Assembly: GCA_028288545.1 (NCBI GenBank)
Contig: JAQBNQ010000077.1
Location: 1 to 7,174 of the forward strand
Direction of reading: 5' to 3'
DNA length: 7,174 bases
From: Bacteroidota bacterium
GTDB taxonomy: Bacteria > Bacteroidota > Bacteroidia > Chitinophagales > LD1
The position numbers were made by a program, and so were the translations under genes. Positions 1 to 5,826 of this stretch are shown piece after piece. The stretch's first letter is position 1; each line of letters begins with the position of its first letter. Below the pieces are notes generated by a model that was not told the origin of the DNA, made no database searches, and saw only the letters and a list, made by a program, of their open reading frames with translations.

Positions 1-44
1 CTTTGCGGTTCTCTGCGAAAACCTTTGCGGAACTCTGCGTGAAC
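1..44. repeat. Short tandem repeat of CTTTGCGG/CTCTGCG units at left edge
   Basis: Two 22-base units (1-22 and 23-44) match at 18 of 22 positions. Each is itself a degenerate dimer: CTTTGCGG plus two bases, then CTCTGCG plus a few A-rich bases. The array touches the window edge, so its full length is unknown. It lies 8 bases past the stop codon of the BatA-domain gene and does not look like an intrinsic terminator: there is no stable stem followed by a T tract. From memory, similar CTTTGCG/CTCTGCG strings recur between genes in many Bacteroidota genomes, with no settled function; that recollection was not checked. Confidence 0.7.
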
Positions 45-52
45 CTGTATTA

Positions 53-2080
53 TTAAACTTTCCAAAAACGAAGCAGCGTAATTTCAATTGCCAGAAATAG
101 TAAGGCGAGGATAATACAGAGTTTCCAGAGGGAAGTGCCACGGTCTAGTTCCTTTACCACTGAGGCTACTTCGGCGTTGGCGGCGTTTACAACGTTTACA
201 TTGCCCTGGGGATATTTTTCTTTTAATTGAGCAGCATCAAAGAATTTAAGGTCTGATTCTTTACGGTCGAAATTAAGGGCAAGTAGTTCAGTTGAATCCG
301 ACCTGTCCAGGCCTACTTTGTAAAACCCCGCCTTTTTTATCTGGTCGTTTAAGCCTAAAAGAATCTTATTGCCAACGGCAAATTGCTCGGGAATAAACTC
401 AACATTATCTCCTTTTATTTTGTAAACCTTATCGGCACCGCTTACTTTTTTGGCATCTACCTCTATTCGCGTTTTGTCGCCAATAAAATAACCGATGCTA
501 CCTGTTTTAATATTCAGCACCGCCATTTTGTAAAGCATAGGTACAAAAATGGCGTGAACCGGCAGGTCGGAAAAGTTTTTATCGAGTGGCGCAGCACAGA
601 CATACAGAGATCCTGATTTAAAAGGATAACGACTGAAGAAGGAGTTGCCATCCTTTAATGTTAGAATGGATTCTTCGTTAGACGTTGTAGAGCGGGTAAA
701 TGTATAGTACTTGTTTACGTGCGGCAGACTGAGATTTTGAGGCACCCGTTCAAACACATCTTTAAAAATATTTTGTTGAAGATTAATACCTGCAAGGTCC
801 TGCGGCTGTTCGCTAAACCCAGAGATAGAATTTGCCTGGAAGTTATTCAGGAAGCGATTGTAGGCTTCTGTTTCGCATTTATCGCCAGGGAAAACAGCTA
901 CTGCACCGCCATCGGCAACGTAGGTACTAAGTGAGGCTGAAAGCGAAGACGAAATAGTTCTCAAACCATCCAATATTACTAATTGATTTGCCGAAAGTGC
1001 AGAGGCATCAAAACCAGTGGTGGAAACTGCATTATAGCTGAACTCGTTTTGATCTTTGAATAAAGCATCCAGAAACACATTTGGGCGTCCCTCTCCCACC
1101 GAAAGCACTTTTATCTTTTCAATTACATTAAAAGCGAGGTAGTAATTATCATCGTAGGTTATGGGATAATCCTGTACAGCTAATTCGGCTTTGTTCCAGC
1201 CCGCTTGGGTTAAAACAAAACTGATAGTATCATAAACAAACGAGCCGGGTTGAATAGAAAAATCGGCCATTGCCTTGGCTTGCCCATTTAGCTTTAGCGC
1301 AAGACGGTTGTTTTCAACTGCCTTTTCGCCGCTGTTACTTATTTTAACTATTAATTGACTTTGCTGATTCAACAACTGCACCGGTTCATTGAACCAGCAG
1401 GTATCTATATAAACATTGGCCTGTGCATCCGCCGCCAGAGGGACAAGATTATAAGCTATAGCAGAATCAATCGTAAAATCGCCCATGTTTCTCTGAAAAT
1501 CTGAAAGCATATAGGCCACCTGGTTCCTGCCATTTTCGCGGCTTAGCGCATCCTTCTGGCGCTTAGCAATCTCAGATAGATTTCTTACCGATGGTGATAT
1601 CTCCAACTCATCCACCATGCTTATAAATTCTTCCTTACCAACCAGGCGCTGATGTTTGCCCATAAAGTCGTTGCTAAGCAGTTGAAACTGGTCATCGGCA
1701 GAGTAGTTACGAACCACTTCTTTAGCGGCCTGTTTGGCTTTATCAAACAAACTAAGGCCTCCACTAACCGCGTTCATTGAAAAGGAATTATCTACATAAA
1801 CGCTTACAAACTTTTTACCCGTAGTAAGCTGGTTCTTTTTATTGGGGATATATGGCTGGGCAAAAGCAAATACAAGGAACAGCAGCGCTAGTAGACGCGC
1901 AGCTAAGACTAACAAGTGTTTTAACCTGCTGCGGGAGGTTGTTTCTTCCTTCACTTCGCGCAGGAACTTTACATTACTAAAGTAAACCGTTTTGTACCTT
2001 CTGAAATTGAAAAGATGTATGACAACCGGAATAGCCAAAGCCGACAAGGCAAACAGAAAACCGGAATGAAGAAATTGCAT
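53..2080 (-). CDS. BatA-domain membrane protein with von Willebrand A-like domain
   Basis: A 675-residue inner-membrane protein. Residues 1-76 match the double-transmembrane BatA domain (PF07584/TIGR02226 type): hydrophobic segments at about 7-24 and 55-76 flank the conserved stretch IHLFNFRRYKTVYFSNVKFL, then SRSRLKHLLVLAARLLAL and FAFAQPYIP. A von Willebrand A-like region covers about 89-225. It has a DxSxS metal-site motif (DNSFS, 97-101) and a later Asp in MLSDF (D194); the usual metal-site Thr is not obvious near SPSVRNLSE. Residues 320-400 (LVILDGL, then YVADGGAVAVFPG) resemble the amidotransferase-like fold seen in related proteins. A transmembrane helix at about 650-672 ends the protein, so most of it should lie outside the cytoplasm. 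The frame stays open 44 codons upstream to 2212, but M45 (ATG at 2078-2080) is preferred: the BatA domain begins there and the promoter lies upstream of it. BatA-type proteins were first linked to aerotolerance; the exact role of this stand-alone form is unknown. No batB, batC or MoxR gene is visible. Confidence 0.9.
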   Translation of the reverse strand: MQFLHSGFLFALSALAIPVVIHLFNFRRYKTVYFSNVKFLREVKEETTSRSRLKHLLVLAARLLALLFLVFAFAQPYIPNKKNQLTTGKKFVSVYVDNSFSMNAVSGGLSLFDKAKQAAKEVVRNYSADDQFQLLSNDFMGKHQRLVGKEEFISMVDELEISPSVRNLSEIAKRQKDALSRENGRNQVAYMLSDFQRNMGDFTIDSAIAYNLVPLAADAQANVYIDTCWFNEPVQLLNQQSQLIVKISNSGEKAVENNRLALKLNGQAKAMADFSIQPGSFVYDTISFVLTQAGWNKAELAVQDYPITYDDNYYLAFNVIEKIKVLSVGEGRPNVFLDALFKDQNEFSYNAVSTTGFDASALSANQLVILDGLRTISSSLSASLSTYVADGGAVAVFPGDKCETEAYNRFLNNFQANSISGFSEQPQDLAGINLQQNIFKDVFERVPQNLSLPHVNKYYTFTRSTTSNEESILTLKDGNSFFSRYPFKSGSLYVCAAPLDKNFSDLPVHAIFVPMLYKMAVLNIKTGSIGYFIGDKTRIEVDAKKVSGADKVYKIKGDNVEFIPEQFAVGNKILLGLNDQIKKAGFYKVGLDRSDSTELLALNFDRKESDLKFFDAAQLKEKYPQGNVNVVNAANAEVASVVKELDRGTSLWKLCIILALLFLAIEITLLRFWKV

Positions 2081-2102
2081 GTGGCTAAAATATCTAAATT
2101 GG

Positions 2103-2115
2103 GTTTGTAACAAAC
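2103..2115. promoter_or_regulatory. GTTTG-TAA-CAAAC dyad over the BatA promoter
   Basis: A perfect 5-base inverted repeat with a 3-base centre overlaps the 3' end of the predicted -7 element and the likely transcription start of the BatA-domain gene. That is where an operator would sit. The half-site GTTTGTWA occurs again in both arms of the large inverted repeat about 70-110 bases upstream (2182-2189 on plus, 2220-2227 on minus). A role as a protein-binding site is inferred; a dyad this short can arise by chance. Confidence 0.25.
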
Positions 2116-2140
2116 ATATCGGCTTACATTTTACCCAAAA
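2111..2140 (-). promoter_or_regulatory. Bacteroidota-type sigma-A promoter for the BatA-domain gene
   Basis: On the minus strand TATGTTTG (2118-2111) matches the -7 consensus TAnnTTTG exactly. A TTTTG (2140-2136), matching the -33 TTG element, lies 17 bases upstream of it. Transcription would start near 2104, leaving a leader of about 25 bases before the ATG at 2080. The leader is AT-rich without a clear Shine-Dalgarno sequence, as is usual in this phylum. Because this promoter lies inside the upstream extension of the reading frame, it supports the internal start. The call rests on consensus match and position only. Confidence 0.6.
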
Positions 2141-2172
2141 TTTGCAGTTAATTATGGTACTTACCCTTATAG

Positions 2173-2236
2173 CGATTAAGTGTTTGTAAGGTTTACCACT
2201 ATTTTTTTGCAAGAAAACCTAACAAACACTAAATCG
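2173..2236. repeat. Large inverted repeat, 22-base arms, 20-base loop
   Basis: The left arm (2173-2194, core AGTGTTTGTAAGGTTT) and the right arm (2215-2236, core AAACCTAACAAACACT) are complementary at 20 of 22 positions; the two mispairs are A-A. The spacer is 20 bases and contains a run of seven Ts. As RNA either strand could fold into a long AT-rich hairpin. Neither side is followed by a T tract, so a classical intrinsic terminator is unlikely. It sits 33 bases upstream of the -33 element of the BatA promoter and 3 bases from a second inverted repeat. It could be a regulatory site, a structured RNA, or a small repetitive or miniature mobile element; the sequence alone does not decide. Confidence 0.75.
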
Positions 2237-2239
2237 GGG

Positions 2240-2290
2240 TTAACCGGATAAACAACCTGATCTTTTGATTCAACTATAAAATCCGGTTAA
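2240..2290. repeat. Inverted repeat TTAACCGGAT / ATCCGGTTAA, 31-base spacer
   Basis: Two perfect 10-base arms (2240-2249 and 2281-2290) face each other across 31 bases with no evident internal structure. The left arm overlaps an 8-base palindrome, GGTTAACC (2238-2245). The element begins 3 bases after the larger inverted repeat, so the two may form one composite element of about 118 bases (2173-2290). No gene or T tract is attached to it. Confidence 0.6.
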
Positions 2291-2485
2291 ATTAAAATTG
2301 CCAGAAAGGCGGCGGCATACCTATCGAATAAATATCGAAATAAGAGTTTCTACTTTTTATCTGCTTATGCATTAAAATACATCATCATATAATTTGCAAT
2401 TTGCTGATTACCAAAACACCACGATGAACTTCAAAATTTCAACCTCTTTTTAAAACCCTCTACTTTAGAAACTACTTTCGCAAAC

Positions 2486-2512
2486 AAAAAGAGCCCCAAT
2501 AAGGGGCTCTTT
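2486..2512 (-). terminator. Intrinsic terminator of the secretion cassette
   Basis: A perfect GC-rich stem, GAGCCCC (2491-2497) with GGGGCTC (2503-2509), extends by three A-T pairs to 10 base pairs and closes a 5-base loop. Read on the minus strand it is followed by TTTTTGTTTG, a good T tract. It lies 21 bases past the stop codon of the OmpA/TPR gene, so it ends that transcript. On the plus strand the stem is followed by only three Ts, so it mainly serves the minus strand. Confidence 0.9.
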
Positions 2513-2533
2513 CAAATAGGCTGTATTAGCTGA

Positions 2534-4756
2534 TTAGAATTTCAGGATCTTAAATTCGGTCCGTCTGTTCTCCTGGTGTTCTTCTTCGTTACATGGTACT
2601 ACATAAGTACCCTCACAGGCACATTTGTTTACCAGGTGGCTTTCGCCGTAACCCGCTGCAATCATACGTTTAGCTTCAATGCCTTGTGTTGCAATGTAAG
2701 CAACAGCAGCTTCGGCACGTTTAGCAGAAAGTTGCTGGTTGTATTTAACTGTAGCGCGACAGTCAGTATGTGAACTCAACTCAATTTCAAGTGTTGGGTT
2801 ATCCTTCAACACTTTTACAAGTTTATCCAACTCCTTAGCAGCATCCGGACGGATATACCATTTATCAAGATCGTAATAAATGTTCTCAATCTTAATAGCC
2901 ACACCCTTCTTCACTTTCTCTAACTCAAGCACCGAGTAAAGCGTTGCAGGAGCCTTTTTACCCATAGTAGATTGGGTAGCGGTAACTGTCAAATACTTCG
3001 TATCAGGCTCGCCTGTTTCTTTTGAACCTTCTAACCTGTAGTTGGTTTCAGGATCAAGAACAAACACACACTTGCCATCCTTATTGGTTGAGCAGAACTC
3101 ATCCTTATTAGTTTTCAAATTGGTCAACTTAACCTTAGCGGCTTCCAAAGGATCGCGGGTCTTTTTGTCAAGCACCGTAACTTCTAAGTTAATTCCACCT
3201 TCAGCTACCATTGGTATCTTCACCAAATCCGGCTTCTCTTTAACATCAACAACTAACTCTGCCGGCAAATAGCCCGGGTGAGTAGCAAAGAACTTGTACT
3301 TGTGATGAGGAACAGCAGGGAAAGAGAAGTCGCCATCTTTTCCTGCTTTAGCTTTTCCTTTTTCAATATCGTCTTCCTTCATTATAACCTGTGCATCAGG
3401 TATAGGTAAGCCGGTAGCAAGGTCATAAACAATACCATTCAGGATAACTCCTTTTTTAGTAAAGCTGTAGATGTCATCATCGCCTTGTCCACCGGGGCGG
3501 TTAGAGCAGAAATAGCCTTGTTTGTTTTCTTTGCTGATAATGTATCCGAAATCATCAGAGTTTGTATTGATCGGATAACCCAGGTTAGTAGGCTCTGTCC
3601 ATGTTGTAACCTTGTTGCCGGTTTTAAGCATGTTTGTTGAAAACACATCTAAACCTCCAAGGCCCATATGGCCGTTCGAAGCAAAATAAAGTGTTCCATC
3701 ATCGGCGATATAAGGAAACATATCATCGCCGGTGGTATTCACCTTAGGTCCCAAATTAGTAGGAGCACTCCATGCCTGGCCGATTTCGCGGGTGCACATG
3801 TAAAGATCCACGCCACCGTAGCCACCTGGCTTATCACTGGCAAAATAAAGGGTCTTTCCATCCTTAGTAAGTGAAGGATGACCTACAGAATATTCTTTAT
3901 CATCAAAAGGAACTGCTTCTACTGATTCAGCGCCCCATTCGTTGCGGTCAACTAACCACGACACCTTATATATCTTCAGCTTAACAGTTTTGTCTGCTGC
4001 AAAAAAGGCGCGTTTGCCATTGTAATTGCTGCGGTCAAAGTAAAGTTCCAACATCTTATCATTGTAGCTGCTGGTTCCTTCGTGAAATTTCTTGTCAGGT
4101 TGTTTACCACGAAGCAGATCTGCCGAATTTACCTGGCCGGTTGAATCTGCTTTATAACCCTGGTATATCTGCAAAAAGCTGGCGTGTGTCCAATCGTCCT
4201 TATGTTTTACATAAGATTCTTCGTATTTATTTGAACAGAAAAATATGCCGGTATCCTTAAAGAAAGAAACTCCAAAGTCAGAATACTTGGTGTTGATCTT
4301 AAGATTTTGAATATCATAGAAGCCTTTATCCTTGCTAAGGTCTTCCACCTTATCAATTCCGGCAATTCTTTCCTTTACGCTGTTATCCGTAGGAACAAGA
4401 TCGGAGTACATTTTATAGTAAACCTTTGCATCAGAGTATTTCTGATCTGCACGTAATGCTTCTGCATAATAAAGCTTATCAACTACATCGGCATTTTGCA
4501 TAGCTGCAAGTTGACCGTAATAAGGCTCTGCACTGGCCCAGTCGTTAATAAGCCTATAGCTATCAGCCATCTTTTGAAGCACATGCACATTAGCGCTATC
4601 CTTCTTTAATGCCCGCTTATAAAATACGATAGCCTTGCGGTAATCGAATTGCTTATAGTACATATCTCCAACTTTCACGATTGGCTTTTCGGCCATAACC
4701 ATTCCGGATAACAGTCCGGTAATGATCAGCATCGTCAGGGATTTCTTCAAAATCAT
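2534..4756 (-). CDS. PorE-like TPR/PD40/OmpA peptidoglycan-binding protein
   Basis: A 740-residue exported protein. Residues 1-22 are a signal peptide ending MVMA, probably cut before E23; there is no lipobox cysteine. Residues 24-135 hold about three TPR-like helical pairs (FDYRKAIVFYKRAL, WASAEPYYGQL, YSDAKVYYKMY). Residues 145-433 form a PD40/WD40-like propeller, with repeated blades such as KTLYFASDKPGGYGGVDLY (301-319), GTLYFASNGHMGLGGLDVF (354-372) and GYFCSNRPGGQGDDDIYSF (414-432). A carboxypeptidase-regulatory-like beta-sandwich follows at 436-505, then a second similar domain at 522-595. Residues 620-738 are an OmpA C-terminal domain with SSHTDCR (D665) and NQQLSAKRAEA (R680), the positions that bind diaminopimelate in the family, and the ending HQENRRTEFKI. 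This domain order is that of PorE, which binds peptidoglycan and links the T9SS to the cell wall through a PorP protein. Lying 30 bases after a porP-family gene, it is probably co-transcribed and works with it. Many Bacteroidota carry several such paralogues, so equivalence to PorE itself is not claimed. Confidence 0.9.
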   Translation of the reverse strand: MILKKSLTMLIITGLLSGMVMAEKPIVKVGDMYYKQFDYRKAIVFYKRALKKDSANVHVLQKMADSYRLINDWASAEPYYGQLAAMQNADVVDKLYYAEALRADQKYSDAKVYYKMYSDLVPTDNSVKERIAGIDKVEDLSKDKGFYDIQNLKINTKYSDFGVSFFKDTGIFFCSNKYEESYVKHKDDWTHASFLQIYQGYKADSTGQVNSADLLRGKQPDKKFHEGTSSYNDKMLELYFDRSNYNGKRAFFAADKTVKLKIYKVSWLVDRNEWGAESVEAVPFDDKEYSVGHPSLTKDGKTLYFASDKPGGYGGVDLYMCTREIGQAWSAPTNLGPKVNTTGDDMFPYIADDGTLYFASNGHMGLGGLDVFSTNMLKTGNKVTTWTEPTNLGYPINTNSDDFGYIISKENKQGYFCSNRPGGQGDDDIYSFTKKGVILNGIVYDLATGLPIPDAQVIMKEDDIEKGKAKAGKDGDFSFPAVPHHKYKFFATHPGYLPAELVVDVKEKPDLVKIPMVAEGGINLEVTVLDKKTRDPLEAAKVKLTNLKTNKDEFCSTNKDGKCVFVLDPETNYRLEGSKETGEPDTKYLTVTATQSTMGKKAPATLYSVLELEKVKKGVAIKIENIYYDLDKWYIRPDAAKELDKLVKVLKDNPTLEIELSSHTDCRATVKYNQQLSAKRAEAAVAYIATQGIEAKRMIAAGYGESHLVNKCACEGTYVVPCNEEEHQENRRTEFKILKF

Positions 4757-4786
4757 AGTCTTATATTTAAAGGTTAACCGTTGTTC

Positions 4787-5755
4787 TTAGAAGTATTTAA
4801 TAAAACGTGGTGTTACAAATCTTTTCTTGTTGTACCAGAAATCGTATCCCACCATAATTTCATGTGATCCGCTTGTATAATGACGAAGGCTCGAAAGCTC
4901 GGCGTCATAAGCATAACCTATCTGTAATTGTGGAGTGACCTTAAACTGCAGGAAACCAATAACCGCTTGTCCATAGTAAGCAAAATCACCACCGGTACGG
5001 TAGGTAACACCTAACCAAAAACGGTCGATGAACAATAATGCAGGGCTAATATCAAATTGCGGAATATTCTTGTACAAACCTTGTTGGTATTTCAATAAAA
5101 TAGTAGGACGGAACTTTACGATTGAAGCTTCTTTACCAAATACATAACCACCGGTTAACAGGTATTGGTTATACATGTGGGCAACCGAAGAACCACCTGT
5201 AACTACCGACAATTTATTTAAACCGGTAGGCAATAAGTGTGGCACTGAAAATCCTACGAAGAATTTCTTTCCGTAAGCATAGATACCGCCACCAAAATTC
5301 GGTACAAACAATTTTTCGTTAGCACCAAAAGACGGATCCGAAGTAGATGTAGATAATGCCTGGGAATTGTTCTGGTAGTAGTAAGCAAATCCAGCCTGTA
5401 CACCAAAACACAACCTAATGTCATTAGGTAATCTCAATCTATATGCAAATGAAGGCGTAAAGTTCAGCGTATTGGAAAAACCAAGACGGTCGTTACTTAC
5501 CACCAAACCCAGGGCATATTGATCCTGGCGCAATGGACTGTGTACACTGAAGTTAACCGTTTTAGGGGCTCCGTCTATTCCAACCCACTGGTCGCGGAAA
5601 ATACCCATTACGCTTATTACCTCATGGCTTCCCGCATAAGCAGGATTGATAAACAAGCCATTAAACATGTACATACTATATGCCGGGTCTTGTTGTGCTT
5701 TCACCGTAGTGAAAACCGCCGAAAGCATAAGTGCTGAAAATATAAGCTTCTTCAT
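4787..5755 (-). CDS. PorP/SprF-family type IX secretion membrane protein
   Basis: A 322-residue outer-membrane beta-barrel protein of the PorP/SprF family (TIGR03519), of ordinary length for it. Residues 1-20 are a signal peptide (MKKLIFSALM onward, ending TTVKA), cut before Q21. The mature start QQDPAYSMYMFNGLFINPAY, then AGS and RDQWVGIDGAPKT (54-66), is the family hallmark. The rest is alternating aromatic beta strands, ending with IGYAYD and GSHEIMVGYDF near the C-terminus. Family members are T9SS outer-membrane components. SprF of Flavobacterium is needed to secrete the adhesin SprB, whose type B sorting domain resembles that of the upstream gene here. The likely role is therefore as dedicated partner for that cargo, with the downstream OmpA-type protein as its periplasmic tether; this pairing is inferred from gene order. 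The ATG at 5753-5755 begins directly with the signal peptide. No good promoter is visible in the 71-base gap upstream, so read-through from the cargo gene is likely. Confidence 0.93.
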   Translation of the reverse strand: MKKLIFSALMLSAVFTTVKAQQDPAYSMYMFNGLFINPAYAGSHEVISVMGIFRDQWVGIDGAPKTVNFSVHSPLRQDQYALGLVVSNDRLGFSNTLNFTPSFAYRLRLPNDIRLCFGVQAGFAYYYQNNSQALSTSTSDPSFGANEKLFVPNFGGGIYAYGKKFFVGFSVPHLLPTGLNKLSVVTGGSSVAHMYNQYLLTGGYVFGKEASIVKFRPTILLKYQQGLYKNIPQFDISPALLFIDRFWLGVTYRTGGDFAYYGQAVIGFLQFKVTPQLQIGYAYDAELSSLRHYTSGSHEIMVGYDFWYNKKRFVTPRFIKYF

Positions 5756-5783
5756 AATTGTACTTTTTACAAATTAATATTTT

Positions 5784-5815
5784 ATAAAAGGCCTTCTCCC
5801 TTACGGAAGAAGGCC
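5784..5815 (-). terminator. Terminator-like hairpin between cargo gene and porP
   Basis: GGCCTTCT (5790-5797) pairs perfectly with AGAAGGCC (5808-5815). The stem can gain two C-G pairs past one bulged A, leaving a 5-base loop. On the minus strand it is followed by TTTTAT. It lies 11 bases past the stop codon of the secreted repeat protein and 34 bases before the porP start. It could terminate fully or partly, lowering porP and OmpA-gene expression relative to the abundant cargo, or protect the 3' end of a processed cargo mRNA. Its T tract is shorter than that of the cassette's final terminator. Confidence 0.65.
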
Positions 5816-5826
5816 GTATTTAAATT

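Larger units (their letters stand above)
2081..2533. other. Intergenic region without a credible gene
   Basis: This gap separates the end of the secretion cassette from the start of the BatA-domain gene. It contains, from right to left, the intrinsic terminator (2486-2512), a featureless AT-rich stretch (about 2291-2485), two adjacent inverted repeats (2240-2290 and 2173-2236) and the BatA promoter (2111-2140). The only start codons in the featureless stretch open frames of under ten codons on either strand. No tRNA-like or rRNA-like sequence was recognised. A reading frame in phase with the BatA gene runs through 2081-2212 but is probably not translated. Confidence 0.75.

Noticed and set aside
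2322..2339. Direct repeat TATCGAA, two copies 11 bases apart
   Set aside because: It is only 7 bases in an AT-rich gap with no further copies seen and no attached gene; chance is a sufficient explanation.
2423..2452. Tiny plus-strand frame starting ATGAACTTC
   Set aside because: It is only nine codons before a stop, with no promoter or conserved feature, so it is not called a gene.
2347..2479. CTACTTT occurring three times in the gap before the terminator
   Set aside because: The copies are short and irregularly spaced, so neither a CRISPR array nor a tandem repeat is supported.
5770..5778. Possible -7 promoter element (TTAATTTG on the minus strand) for porP
   Set aside because: It differs from TAnnTTTG at the second base and has no convincing TTG about 17-21 bases upstream, so it was not annotated as a promoter.
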